Of a stretch of 64,000 bases of DNA, positions 38,390 to 50,661 are shown in pieces. This DNA is from Toxoplasma gondii ME49. Taxonomy: Eukaryota; Apicomplexa; Conoidasida; Eucoccidiorida; Sarcocystidae. The notes under the pieces are model-generated. The model had not been told where the DNA came from, did no database searches, and saw only the letters and a program-made list of their open reading frames with translations. The stretch lies in NCBI RefSeq assembly GCF_000006565.2, contig NC_031472.1:62001-126000 (forward strand), given 5' to 3'. Numbering within the stretch: position 1 is the first letter of the stretch; each line of letters begins with the position of its first letter. The translations under genes and the position numbers were made by a program.

Positions 38390-40980
38390 GTTTAACTTCG
38401 AAGTCCTGCCGCGCAAGTGGAAGAGTCCATGTTCAGGCAGTCAGCGTGCACATCACACCAAAGTGGCTCTTAGCGTCGCTGCCGAGTTTCACTTTATATG
38501 TTGCAATTCTGAGTGCCTGCTAACAGGACACTGTCGTTTTCGCAAGAGCGCGACGCGGCCCCTGTGCGTTCTCTATCCTGAGATTCCTCCTCCGAAACTG
38601 GCTAGGGCTGCCAGTGCACCCTGGCGCAGCATATCGGTTCCTCACTCTTCAACGGAAAAAGACATTCCTGCCTCCCCAGCTGCGAGACCGACAGAATCAA
38701 ATACTCATGCCTTAGGTGATGACGCAGTGGCCAGTGATCGATCTCGTGATGGCTGCAATTCTGTGCGGGTATATGACAGTCACGCGGTTCCAACTGAGAA
38801 AGCATCGTTCCACTAGCGGAACCTCCTGGTACTGTAGTCTCGTCTCTTACTTGCTGAGAGTTGATTGTCCAAATGGTTTTCGAAGTACCGTCTAGGCATA
38901 TCCATGCGATGCGAAGAACGAGTGCCGATTTCCACACTTCAAATACTCAGTCTCTCATCGTTGGATTGCTGGGATTGTGCCAATAGACAAATGTCCGTTG
39001 GTGACACCTGAGCACACTAACAGCTGGACGAGTAGAGGCACAAAATCCGACAGCGTTGTCTTAATAATGTATTCGTTTCTTCTAGGCGTCCAACTGTCTT
39101 CATTCCGTGCGTGTAGACAGACATTACTATGAAGCGGCACGTGCTGAAATATGCAGTCACATATGCGCCCCTAAAGAAAACTGGTAAACATATAGTTGCA
39201 ACTTCACTGGCGAATCGGCTGCTTACGTGTTCTTGGACAGCTCGGCAGCGACCACGGTAGAGAAAATATTTTCCACCCCTTTTGGCAAGGTTTATTGTTG
39301 CGATGTAGTCAAGCAGCAAAAACGTACCTCCTGTTCATTGAGGTTGCATGCACATGTCGGCGTGCGAGATTGGACACTGCGGATCTCTCACGCTCTTCGT
39401 GGGGCCGATGCGCAAGAACTGGAAACCGATGAAGCCGAACAATGGTACCTAGGACATCTGAATTCAGCATCATTAGCTCTTCTGCTGTAAATGAGCGACT
39501 ACTCTTTCGAAAAGTTATGTCCGCTGCACCCTATTCATTGTCAACGCCAATACAGAAGAAAGTGGAACATTTTCCAACCCACATAAAGCGGAATCATCCG
39601 CGCGAAAAGGACGAGGCAGCCATAGGACAAAACCATCTCGCAGCGTTCCGCTTCCTCACAGCGTATGAAGCCACGTAAATACCGTAAAAGTTGTCAACGT
39701 AGGTCATCTTCTGCGCGACCAGTCTCTAAAACAAAAGGAATCAAAGAACCGATCCTCAAATTCGAGCTCGCGGGAAAGAGGAGGGAAACGAAAAAAATGT
39801 TACTTGTAAAGTTGCAACAGAAGCAACGTGAGAAATCGCAAGTGTCATGCGATGTCTGGCAGCATATCCGTGCATCACGTGCTTTTGTCGGGCCTCGGTT
39901 GGTTACGTAGTCGATTTACTGAGGAGTTCTAATCTATCGATGTGTGTCACCATCATGAATACTTTTTGCCGATCTTGAGGAGTAGTAAAAATGCGAAGGC
40001 GCATGTGACGACTTTCAGGCCTTACGTCTCCAGGGAAGTCAATCTTCTCGACCAGAACAGGTAGAAAGAAGACACCGTCGCCTTACGTAAGAAGTCGGGT
40101 TTGTGACATACCAACACCGTCATAAGAAGTGGCCACCAACGTGCAACTCAGTTGTAAACAAGCCACTGGCGGAATAATTGATACACGCATGTTTCGAATG
40201 GGCCGTGGCCATGTAAGAGTGGCTATTTGGTACAACGCGCGAATTCGAGCCTTACGCGGCAGCCACCAAGGCCGCAGTAGCACTGTATTGAGTACGAGTG
40301 AATCTTACATGTACGTGCGACGATGACGCGGGTGCGGGAGAGCAAAACTCGATCATGGGGAGACAATACAAAGCATCGGTTCGCCTATTTCCCACAGTGC
40401 TCAGGAATGCCCTTACGCATGAAGTTACCCACGTATCGCTTTGATCCAAACGTACCATTGCGCCATCCTGGAGCGAAGATCCACATGTAAGATGACAATG
40501 ACGTTCCAGAAAATCCGCACGTCAGAGAAAGCGTGTTGACACTGTATTGCGCATCTGTGCATTTAATCAGATGATGCATTGATCATGGACGAACATACAG
40601 TGTGAGGCGCTTTTTTATCCAACGGCGTCACAAGCAACTTACGGTTACCTCAGTCGGCAACGGACACTTACTTCAGAATACTCGAAACCGGAACCGATGG
40701 ATAGGATCTCAAGAGTCGTGCATCCTCGGTGGGTCTACGCACGTCCACTTTACACGTCTACCCTAGAGGACGGCACTTCTTGAAACCTCCAGGGATCCCG
40801 CATTGCTGCGTAACTAAGACGTTTCCATAATCTAAAATTTCATCAGGACAACAGCTCCACTGAACGCATTACCTGAACTGATGCCGCATATTACCACCAT
40901 CCACTACCACTATCTCATACTCAAAAATCACAATCCACTGCAGAGATCACCCGAAACAGAAAAACGACATGCGGACCGTA
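38390..40980. other. stretch with several weak plus-strand frames, no gene called
   Basis: Plus-strand frames at 38,388-38,816 (Ser/Pro-rich), 39,227-39,490 and 39,665-39,910 (Lys/Arg/Gln-rich) look mildly protein-like. They are short, lie in different frames, and lack clear splice pairs or domains. They could be exons or remnants of one plus-strand gene. Confidence 0.3.
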
Positions 40981-40984
40981 GTAT

Positions 40985-43262
40985 GGGGAGACAAGGATCC
41001 GCGCCTCGTATGGCAGCTCACAACCACATTCCATTGATGTTCTGGCATTGCTCTCACGGAGACCACAAATGCGATGTCACATCCTGCCCCCATGCGCTGA
41101 CGTACACGACCAGCCATCCTCATCCTCCTCTCCTACGTCACTCTCCCCCCATCCCCCCCCCTATCTCGCTGCATCATCTGACTCAGTTCACCTCAGGCGC
41201 GCGCTCTACCACTCCTAATTCTCCACACAACACACAAAACCAAACGCCGATCGACACTCGAGCCTTACCATCTGTTCCTGGCCACAATCACATTCGAAGC
41301 ATGTGCTGATCATAACATCGAGATCATGGGAGACCACAAATGCGATGTCACATCCTGCCCCCATGCGCTGACGTACACGACCAGCCATCCTCATCCTCCT
41401 TTCCTACGTCACTCTCTCCCCATCCCCCCCCCCCCTATCTCGCTGCATCATCTGACTCAGTTCACCTCAGGCGCGCGCTCTACCACTCCTAATTCTCCAC
41501 ACAACACACAAAACCAAACGCCGATCGAGACTCGAGCCTTACCATCTGTTCCTGGCCACAATCACATTCGAAGCATGTGCTGATCATAACATCGAGATCA
41601 TGGGAGACCACAAATGCGATGTCACATCCTGCCCCCATGCGCTGACGTACACGACCAGCCATCCTCATCCTCCTTTCCTACGTCACTCTCTCCCCATCCC
41701 CCCCCCCTATCTCGCTGCATCATCTGACTCAGTTCACCTCAGGCGCGCGCTCTACCACTCCTAATTCTCCACACAACACACAAAGCCAAACGCCGATCGA
41801 GACTCGAGCCTTACCATCTGTTCCTGGCCACAATCACAGTCGAAGCATGTGCTGAGACATAACATCGAGCTCATGGGAGACAACAAATGCGATGTCACAT
41901 CCTGCCCCCATGCGCTGACGTACACGACCAGCCATCCTCATCCTCCTTTCCTACGTCACTCTCTCCCCATCCCCCCCCCCTATCTCGCTGCATCATCTGA
42001 CTCAGTTCACCTCAGGCGCGCGCTCTACCACTCCTAATTCTCCACACAACACACAAAGCCAAACGCCGATCGACACTCGAGCCTTACCATCTGTTCCTGG
42101 CCACAATCACATTCGAAGCATGTGCTGATCATAACATCGAGATCATGGGAGACCACAAATGCGATGTCACATCCTGCCCCCATGCGCTGACGTACACGAC
42201 CAGCCATCCTCATCCTCCTCTCCTACGTCACTCTCCCCCCATCCCCCCCCCCTATCTCGCTGCATCATCTGACTCAGTTCACCTCAGGCGCGCGCTCTAC
42301 CACTCCTAATTCTCCACACAACACACAAAGCCAAACGCCGATCGAGACTCGAGCCTTACCATCTGTGCCTGGCCACAATCACATTCGAAGCATGTGCTGA
42401 GACATAACATCGAGCTCATGGGAGACCACAAATGCGATGTCACATCCTGCCCCCATGCGCTGACGTACACGACCAGCCATCCTCATCCTCCTCTCCTACG
42501 TCACTCTCTCCCCATCCCCCCCCCCTCTCGCTGCGTCTGCTGACTCAGTTCACCTTAGGCTCTCGCTCTACCGCATCTAGAGCTGCACACAGCGGACAAA
42601 GTCAAATGGGACTCAAACGCGGTCCTCACCTTCCGTGGCAGCTCACTACAAAATTCTGATGGTGTTCTCACACGATGCTCATGGCAGCTGTCAAATCACG
42701 TGTGAAACAATGTCATCACGCAGGGGTGTAGAGGATTAACCATATTCACCTACCGTTCCTACCACATTGTCACTGACACTCTGACACAGCACCCTTCATG
42801 CTCTCGCGCACCTGCATCCGTTCATTCACACAACAGGAAAACCGAAGAATGAAAAGCCGAGCCTCACCTCCTGCGCCTGGACACAGGCATATAGCAAGAC
42901 TGTTGTGAGCTCGCGGCTGGCCACAAGACAGATTTCACATTATGCCCCACTGCACTGACGTACTCGACTATCCATGTTCGCCTATCTTCCCTACTCCACT
43001 CACACCGACATGCTGACGCAGCATCCTTTTGGCTCTTTTTCAACCGCGTATAGTTCTGGCCACAACAGATAAATCAAATAAACAACACAGGCAAGCCTCA
43101 CCTTCTGTGGCTGTCCACAACCGTATTCCCACGGTGTCCTGACGTGGAACCCACGGCAGTCCGCAAACTAGATGTCGCACCATGACGGCTTGCGCTGACG
43201 TACCTGCGCAAGCATAGGCAGTTGCGATTGCCACTCCCCTCTCACAGGACTTCTTCGTGGTC
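40985..43262. repeat. Second tandem array: 271-274-bp unit, 5-6 good copies with degenerate flanks
   Basis: The phrase GACCACAAATGCGATGTCAC starts near 41,061, 41,332, 41,606, 41,879 (one base changed), 42,151 and 42,424, giving periods of 271, 274, 273, 272 and 273 bp. Most of the length variation comes from a C-run (CCCCATCCCCCCCC..TATCTCGC) in each copy. To the left, 40,985-41,060 is a diverged partial copy. To the right, the last third of copy six diverges after about 42,540, and two or three decayed copies follow (for example GGCCACAAGACAGATTTCACATT near 42,920 and GTCCGCAAACTAGATGTCGC near 43,159). The unit is unrelated in sequence to the 350-bp satellite. One strand is strongly pyrimidine-rich over about 60 bp per unit. 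Confidence 0.93.
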
Positions 43263-45190
43263 TTGGACGCGCACAGTTGAGGCTATCCGAGAAGGCTTTT
43301 AGAAGGATTGGTCCAGAACCCAAGGTCAGCTGGGTGCTGCTGTGTGTGAGCTAATAGCGACACACTGCGGGCATTGCCTCGGTTCACACCCAACGCGAGT
43401 TCTATCATTGTGGCGTGCGCCTTATGCTTGTTTCTCTGGGGCATTCCGCGTTGAATCGAGACACTGGGAGTAGCGCGGACGCCGGCAAGAGAAAGGCATA
43501 ACCGTCCGTTTGCCCATGCTATGTTATACATTTGACCCCCAAGTCGCGTCTGTTGTCGCGTCGGCAACGCTCGCACAACAAATTTAAATTCTCGTGGTAG
43601 TCAGCTATGTCTGGGCGGCTTCCCTTAGATACGCCAGCGTAGATCGCCAACAATAGTTGAAGCGAGACACTGCGGGAAGTGCACACTTCCTATCAGTGAC
43701 TGCAACTCCAAAACGCACCGTAACATCGCGATGAAGCCGCAGTTTGAGAAGGGGATGACCTGCGGTAGTTTTCATTTGAGCCCTGTCTACCTACTTCCGT
43801 TCAGCTTCGCAACTAATCTTCACGCCCGCACTACTGAGAATGACCTTCCCTCCGTCCCTCCCCGAAACTCGGCAGACCCTCGAGGTATACCATAGATCAA
43901 ATGCTCTTACCTGAGGTGCCTGTGGATGCGAAGGCTCACCTAATTTAGTCGCAGTCTTGCACGATGATATCATCATGCAGAATAATTTACAGGATGAGTT
44001 ATTTCTTATGACGCTTCCCGAGTGTTTGGAAGCAGAAGTCGCAGCGAATGATCCGTCTGGGCGCGCCTTCTCGAAGGGCTAGGCTCAGGCCTCCACTGTG
44101 TTGACGTGGTGCATCGTCCTCCTGTCAACACTTTCCTCCCTACGAGGATAGGAGTCTCACGCAACGTCGTGACGCATGATGGCATACCACCGGGGCGACC
44201 GACAAAGAAGAATGACGCTGACGTCTGGACGGCTGCTTCCTTTTGTTGCTCGTGGCTCGCGTGACTCATTTCATTGTGTTTTTTGCGATGTCCGGCGACC
44301 CTTCTAGAAACTCATCAAGCTCATCAATAGGCGTGGGTAGCATAATGCACACGATACCTGGCAAAAATACTTACTCCCGTAGGCTGCGCAAAAAACAGAT
44401 GTTTTTGGACACTCTTTCTCACGCATCGGTTAACGACCCTCTGTCCCCTCTTAACAGCATCGTCTAGTAGCACGCAACACTCTCTTCAATACATAACTTC
44501 CGTCAGCCGTACACAACTATGTGCACGGCTCCTGCTGCCCTTCTCCCAGCTGCGTGCACCATCAACACCTTCGTAGTCAGTGACTGGTGCTTCTCAGGAC
44601 TCGGCCGCACTAAACGGACCAGCAAGAACCGCTAAACCGCACCGGTGCCCGTTCATCAAAGCGCTGCGTTGTATCCTTAGAATCCTGGTGTCTTTAGGGG
44701 GAACTTCAGAAGGCTCAATCGATGTCACGATATGCACTGGTGTTTGCAATCAATGCCGCCATCCCCATTCTGACTGTTTGTTCGGTGTGTGTCTCAGAGG
44801 TGTGCAGGTAATCCTACTGGTACGTCCAATACAATATTATTCCTATGGAGAAGATCTAGTGCTTTCGGTGACATCCTTGCTCAAACTGCTGGCGCATCGC
44901 TTGTGGTCACCCCAGTCTTGCTCTGTCCTGAGGGAGATAAACCAGTACGATGGACCGCCAATAGAGCATGAAGGCTCCTCCCAAGGTATATCAGCATACA
45001 AAAGGCACCTCCCTGCAAATCAAGCATCTGCTACAAGATGCTCGAAGGCGTAGCTGGCAAGGCATCATCGCCAGACCGTCGAAGCGAAGTGCGTTACCTT
45101 CTCAGTTGGAGTTTACACCTAGATGCTGATCGGCTACTGACACTGTACTACAGTCTTGCATACCTGCCCTGAATCCCTCGTTTAAAGCCC
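43263..45190. other. stretch without a recognised gene
   Basis: The longest frame is 157 codons on the plus strand (44,580-45,053), overlapped by another open plus frame. There is no recognisable domain or repeat. Confidence 0.4.
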
Positions 45191-45239
45191 TTGCCTTCGT
45201 CATTTACTTTGAGGCCGCAGAAGTCTGCAGTGATCCATC

Positions 45240-45788
45240 TTACCGCATTTGCCCCTTACTGTCACCAGGTACTGCAGTACGTCGCACGACAGTACCGAAT
45301 ATCGCATTATTCGATATCCCATGTAGTTCCCTACACCGAAAAGGCCGATATGATACTATGTATTGAGCACGCTCGAGTGCTGAGGAAATGGGCTGTTCGG
45401 CGATTCCACACCCAGAATGACGAGGCACATCTAAAAGCTGCATCGGGCAACCGTTTTCTCCTGATTCACGCTGTGCGAAATGTAAATGACGTGCGAAAAA
45501 CTCGTCCATGTGAGAAACCCAGTTAAATGTGCTGACTCGAAAGTCTTTGCAAAAATCAGCTAATGCTTCCTTTAATTCTGAGCTGAGTCTATCCATCCAT
45601 TTGCCGAGGAACGACGTGCTCACCAGGTTCTCCAATTCCTGTGCGAACTCACGAGCACAATACCAACGGCAACCACTGCTAGTCCAGCAACGACCTGCAC
45701 ATCGCAGAACAGCACAGCGGGCGCATGTTTTGGTAGCGCACACTCCAGTGTTACTTTGGCAACGCATCACTCCATGGAAGACAAACAT
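45240..45788 (-). CDS. unrecognised 182-codon open frame, possible exon
   Basis: The leftward frame contains a stretch with amphipathic, helix-like composition (around residues 49-85, including LENLVSTSFLGKWMDRLSS and a following KEALADF segment), preceded by a cysteine-rich N-terminal part with eight cysteines. It is more protein-like than its neighbours, but the opposite strand is open for 111 codons in the same place. No signal peptide, domain or splice partner is certain. A minus-strand frame with a hydrophobic N-terminal segment lies upstream at 46,070-46,315 and could belong to the same transcript. Confidence 0.2.
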   Translation of the reverse strand: MFVFHGVMRCQSNTGVCATKTCARCAVLRCAGRCWTSSGCRWYCAREFAQELENLVSTSFLGKWMDRLSSELKEALADFCKDFRVSTFNWVSHMDEFFARHLHFAQRESGENGCPMQLLDVPRHSGCGIAEQPISSALERAQYIVSYRPFRCRELHGISNNAIFGTVVRRTAVPGDSKGQMR

Positions 45789-46319
45789 GCAAGGTTCCTC
45801 CTTATCTTATTCGAGAATGCTGATCTCATGCTCCCAACTACCACCCGTGGGATCACGCTGATATGAGTCAGTGCATGAGGTGACATGCAACTGCTCCGGC
45901 TACGCGTTGGAGTCCACCAAAGGTGACGAAACATGACATCACTGATTCCCCAGCGCAGAACTTCACTCGCCATAGCGAAGCCATCTGAACGCGCATGTTC
46001 GTATTTTGTGTCCAAAGAGAAAAGTAAGCACACCGCACATCAGAGAATCTGACATATCCGTGGAAGTGCTCACGAGCTTCCGCTGTTCAGAGCCACAGAA
46101 TCCGAATATGAAGGGCATGAAGGCACTTTCGCGAGGATGTTTGCATCAGGTATGCAGAGCAGCACGGAAGCGTGTGTAGCTAAACGGCAAAGAAAGGCAC
46201 GGGATGGGAAGATTAGTGAATAACTCTTGCTATTTGCGTCTGTGCACACGGTCACGCAAACGAACCAGAAACGTAGATGCACACGCCAATAACTCAACTT
46301 GCAGACCTCGGCCATTTTG

Positions 46320-47890
46320 AAAAGTGTTTGTGTGTGGTCAAATTGTAACCGAAATACTGGCTCTCCGTGGACTGAAGCCTCTGAAGGTTCCCCTTGTATC
46401 TATGTGAGCCATCCAGCTTTTAAAGCAACAAGAATGCTGCATCCGTTTATCTCAGCGCCGTCATCAGAATATGGCAATGTCCTGCTGTGTCTCAATCCAC
46501 TATAAAATCAGTGATCTACACAAATTTTGAAAAAACGTGCCCTCTCCATAAGGGTACTTCATGTTTTATGTCACGACTGGGCGCCCTGATAAACCCTCAT
46601 GTAGTGTTTGACTATGGGGCGGCATCTTCTTGTCGTAGCAGACACAAACCCCAAACCCCGCAGTCATGGAACCGCTGTAGTCCCGCAGAGTCCTTCTGTC
46701 ACGCGGTTGTCTGACAACCCCACATCATCACGTGCCACAGGAAACATGTGTCAGCTCTCACTATCATGGGATCATCTGTCTTGGTAGCCTGCACGCACAT
46801 AGGATACCACACACCTCCTCGTACGCCCACTTGCGCCGTGACTAACATTTAAGCGTTGTTTATGGGACCCAGAATCGGGAAAAGTAGCGCATGGGTTGCT
46901 CTCTCTCGCCTAAACCAGGCGACTTACCCCGATGCGACGTCATAGATGGTGACAACGAAGGCTCATCAATCGGCATATAGCCCAAGTCAACAGACTGATC
47001 AGAGATCTCCACCTTAACAACGAAGCCGCCGTGTGACACATCACTTCATTGGAATCACCAGTTACGCCTCAGCCATGCTTAAGTCGTAGAGCAATCGGAC
47101 ATATGGGCAGAAAAAGGGAGGGGAGACTTCCGTGGGTGACAACGCATGTGCAAAAACTGGGTATGTCCTCGGAAACCCAGTTCTTATGAGCTGACCGCGT
47201 GACTCTCGCCGATGCGTGAGAAAGAACCAGTAAGGACAGCACTGGAAACGCACACAGCACGCTGGCGATGCTTGAAGAATCTCTGAGAGTGCGTCGATCA
47301 CATCGTTCCCGAAACAATAAGCAGCGCTTCAAAACACCGACGAAGCAGTACAGTGTGGACACAGTCTCACCCCCTCAGTTCCCTGCACCTCCACTTCTGC
47401 ACGGTAGCCGTTCTCTTGGTATGCCGAACCTGCACTTTGGGAGACAGAAACAGCTGACGAAACTGGCATGCAGCTAAATATCTACCGATGGCGTGCACCG
47501 CGGTTGTATTAGTAAGGGTGATCCCTTAGATCGTTCACGCATCTGTCGGGAGAAGATACGCCTGGCCGCAGCAGTAAGAGAACTTACAAGCAGGTTGATT
47601 GCTTTCTCCAATCCGAGAGTCTGAGGACGCCCACAACACAGGAACGGTGCAATGATAGTTCGCGCACAAGGAGGACGTGACGACTGAATTGCTGAGTAAA
47701 CACAAAATATAAACTACAGTCATGAATCCTAGCATACCCCTGACAGCAGCAACATTCTCTCTTCATCTGTTGCATCGAAGACTCGGGTGCTTCCCATCCG
47801 TAAAGCAGTGTAGTGTCACGTACGTCCACGAGTTTCTGCAGGAATACAACCAGGACAAGGTCCGCAGCAGTAAAATGAACGCTGACGCTC
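46320..47890. other. stretch without a recognised gene
   Basis: Only short, overlapping frames are seen, with no motif, repeat or RNA gene recognised. Confidence 0.4.
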
Positions 47891-47893
47891 GTT

Positions 47894-48268
47894 GTGGGTG
47901 CTCGTTCAGTGAGTAGTAAAAAGACCAATTTTCGACTGAACGAACACCTGAACAGGTGGCTCGCATCCATCTTTCGCACTATGATCTCTGTGACCGAACT
48001 AGCGGGCACCACAGAGAACAATCCACGTACAATTAAGCGGCAAAACTTCTCTCGCTTCAAACTGCTAAAGATGAAAGAACAAGGGGTCCTCCCAAAGAGT
48101 GGTCCAATCATGCCTCCTTCGGACCCTGCAAATCAGTCTCTCATTGCTGAAAACTGCTGTGGCTTACATGCGGTCTGGGAAAAACGCATCCATGAATCTG
48201 GGAACAATGCATATGAGTTGCAAGACCTCGAGATCGTGATTGTTGCGCGTTGTCTTTCGCATAATTGA
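47894..48268 (+). CDS. unrecognised 124-codon open frame, possible exon
   Basis: The plus-strand peptide is hydrophilic and helix-prone, with a basic N-terminal third (SSKKTNFRLNEHLNRWL), a central Lys/Arg/Pro segment and a cysteine pair (ENCCGLHAVWEK). The composition is reasonable for a cytosolic protein, but a 175-codon frame is open on the opposite strand across 47,584-48,111. No domain is recognised and no splice sites were confirmed. Either strand, or neither, may be coding. Confidence 0.18.
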   Translation: MGARSVSSKKTNFRLNEHLNRWLASIFRTMISVTELAGTTENNPRTIKRQNFSRFKLLKMKEQGVLPKSGPIMPPSDPANQSLIAENCCGLHAVWEKRIHESGNNAYELQDLEIVIVARCLSHN

Positions 48269-48269
48269 G

Positions 48270-49845
48270 CCCCTGTGTTTTCAGCCGTCCATCATTATGC
48301 AAGGCGATCCGTATGCGCACTACCCCTGACAGATGTCGAGGTCTGGCATCAAACTACAAAAACGAAGGCCCGAACCACCACAGCGATCAGAGTAAATGGC
48401 ACTGGCAGCCGCACGGCTTGCCTTCCGTCTGTAAATGTATGTGGAGACGTAGAGTTGCTAGGCTAGTGTGCTGGTGCCGACGGTAACTTACACCGCGCCT
48501 GAGAGAACGTGCGAAGGAAAATCAAAAAACGAACGAAAAATATTTGATAGCAAAATGGAGTCCAGAGCATTTGAGATCCTGAACTGCTGAAGCACGGTGC
48601 AGCAAGGCCCTCATCGTGGCATCTCTTTCGGTGATTGTTGGGGGGATTTCAGAGCGTTCATGAGACATGCATCTTGCGACTTACTGGACGCTGGCGTAGT
48701 TCCTTTACGCGACTTCCTGCCCGATCTGAGAAAGGTGGCGCCCAGGAGGACAGAAAGCACAACGCCTGCAAGACTGTAAAATCACGCTCACATGAGAAGA
48801 AAACAAAAGAAACGATGGGATCGTCTACACAACATGACAGACGGAGCTGTTCCCCTTTCGAAGTGTTGCGTCAACAGTCGTGTGGCAACAAGACTTCTTT
48901 TTGCGACAGAAACTGCAGCGAGTATACAGGGCTACGAATTGGCGAAATGAGTTGCAGCGCAGGCAACGGTTCACCGATTCTAAGATAGATATGGCTCCTT
49001 ATAACTTCGGCATCGGATAATAGTTCCGACGCTTCAGCAGTCCAACTGTCTTATCGCTACGGTACTGCGGGCTCCCAAGTTTTGTTACGCGCGCCCAGGA
49101 TCTCGGACATGTTTGCAGAAACTGGCGATCATCCACAAGACGCACGCACCCATGGATTCCTCAGCAGGGAACTTTCACAAGGTGGTTTGCTTTGATAAGC
49201 AAACTGACTGTTCGTTTCACTTCCGTGTCTTCTGTATTACCAGTTACAGCACAGATGTTGTGGCGTTATTTCCCATTCATATGAAGGAAACCACGGTATG
49301 GAGTATTCCGTCGTAGAGCAAGAGCCGCGGGAACCGAACCGATGTGGGGCAAGACGAATGCTCGACATGAAGATGGTCTTTTTCTCTCCCCAATTTAGTA
49401 GAAAGACACGACGTCTTCTTCACTTTATCATCGATCAGATTTCTCGGTTGAATCCGTTCGTTTCAGTACAACATGGACAAATATCTACGGGAACACTGGC
49501 TGTCTGCCTTCCGTAGCCGACATGCTGGAAATTGGGTCGTTCTGCCGCAATCCCCCAATCAGACTTCACGTTCGCTATATGGAATCCTCTTCATGCAAGA
49601 AAACATACAAGGAACCACTTCCTCCTGCTTTTCAGAAAAACGTTATGTATTTCTGTCAGCAGGTAACGAACGACGAACGAAGCCAGAGGGTGCCTCCACG
49701 AGGTAGGCAAGTTGTCTACCAAGGAATGCTAGGTAGTTCACGCGTGTTTTACCACTCGATATGTTATTCTGATTGCAGCTACGTCCAAGCGCCCGCCAAG
49801 CACGGGTAGCATGGGTGTCAATCCGTTTCAGAACGGCGTTTCGAC
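48270..49845. other. stretch without a recognised gene; may hold downstream exons of the 50.6 kb gene
   Basis: No independent gene is recognised. An acceptor-like TTACCTGCTGACAG on the minus strand near 49,670 would follow the donor at 49,849, so part of this stretch could belong to the acidic repeat gene. Confidence 0.35.
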
Positions 49846-49849
49846 TCAC

Positions 49850-50661
49850 ATTCCAGCGACCATTCCAGGACGAGCACGTCCGTAGCTTAGGAGCCTTGAA
49901 GCACGCCACACGGTGTTCGAAGTTTTCATCCGTTTCTGCATTGTTTCGACGGCAGCTGACTCAGTCGGCTCATCGAGATTCGCGCTGTGTATTTCTGCAG
50001 CACCGCCGTCTAGTTTTGTAGCATCGCTGGCGTCTGCAGTACCGTTGTCTACTCCTGTAGAACCGCCATCTACTTCTGCAAAACCGCCATCTACTTCTGC
50101 AAAACCGCCATCTACTTCTGCAAAACCGCCATCTACTTCTGCAAAACCGCCATCTACTGTAGAGCCGCCGTCTACTGTAGAGCCGCCGTCTACTGTAGAG
50201 CCGCCGTCTACTGTAGAGCCGTCGTCTACTGTAGAGCCGTCGTCTACTGTAGAGCCGTCGTCTACTGTAGAGCCGCCGTCTACTACTGCAGCTTTGTCAT
50301 CTCCTTCTGTAGCGATGTTGTCTTCTTCAGTATCGCCATCCTCTTCGACTGTCATCTCCTCTCGCGTGTCAGTCGAACTGTGCGTCTGAAGACCGGAGAC
50401 GGAGTCAGCCAGGGCTGGGCACAGCCGATATGTGGAACACTCGAAAGAGACAAATGACGCGAACACCGTCAGGCACAGCGCAACCGAGAAAAGCAGTATA
50501 CGCAAGTCACGAAGGAGGAACAGCCCACGTCTGGCATTCAGTTGACAGGGGAGCTGAAAACCAGTGGAGTATGCGGAAAATTTCTCCATGTTCACCATTC
50601 TCGTTTCACTGTTGGTCACGGCCCGAGGCGCAACGACATTATCGGGCGTAGGCTTCATCAT
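49850..50661 (-). CDS. secreted or membrane-anchored acidic repeat protein (first exon or whole gene)
   Basis: A 271-codon leftward frame starts at an ATG with A at -3 (CGCAAATGATG). Residues 54-73 (ILLFSVALCLTVFASFVSF region) form a hydrophobic signal-anchor or late signal peptide; Met25 is an alternative start that places it nearer the N-terminus. Residues 97-126 are very acidic. Residues 127-201 are a tandem repeat: about seven VD(D/G)GST hexamers followed by four VDGGFAE heptamers, then a diverged tail. The frame's TGA lies within GGAAT|GTGAGT, a good donor at 49,844-49,849, so the 'stop' may be intronic and more exons may follow to the left. I recognise no family; the layout resembles secreted dense-granule-type or surface proteins of coccidia, which is an inference only. 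The opposite strand is open for 158 codons because the repeat lacks stops both ways. Confidence 0.5.
50053..50285. repeat. Coding minisatellite: 18-bp and 21-bp units
   Basis: On the plus strand CCATCTACTTCTGCAAAACCG is repeated four times with a 21-bp period, followed by GTCTACTGTAGAGCCGCC repeated with an 18-bp period, some copies with CCG to TCG changes. The unit lengths are multiples of three, so copy-number changes keep the minus-strand protein in frame. Confidence 0.92.

Noticed and set aside
40881..42659. Pro/His-rich open frames of 62-142 codons
   Set aside because: They are translations of the 272-bp tandem repeat and break wherever the C-run length changes.
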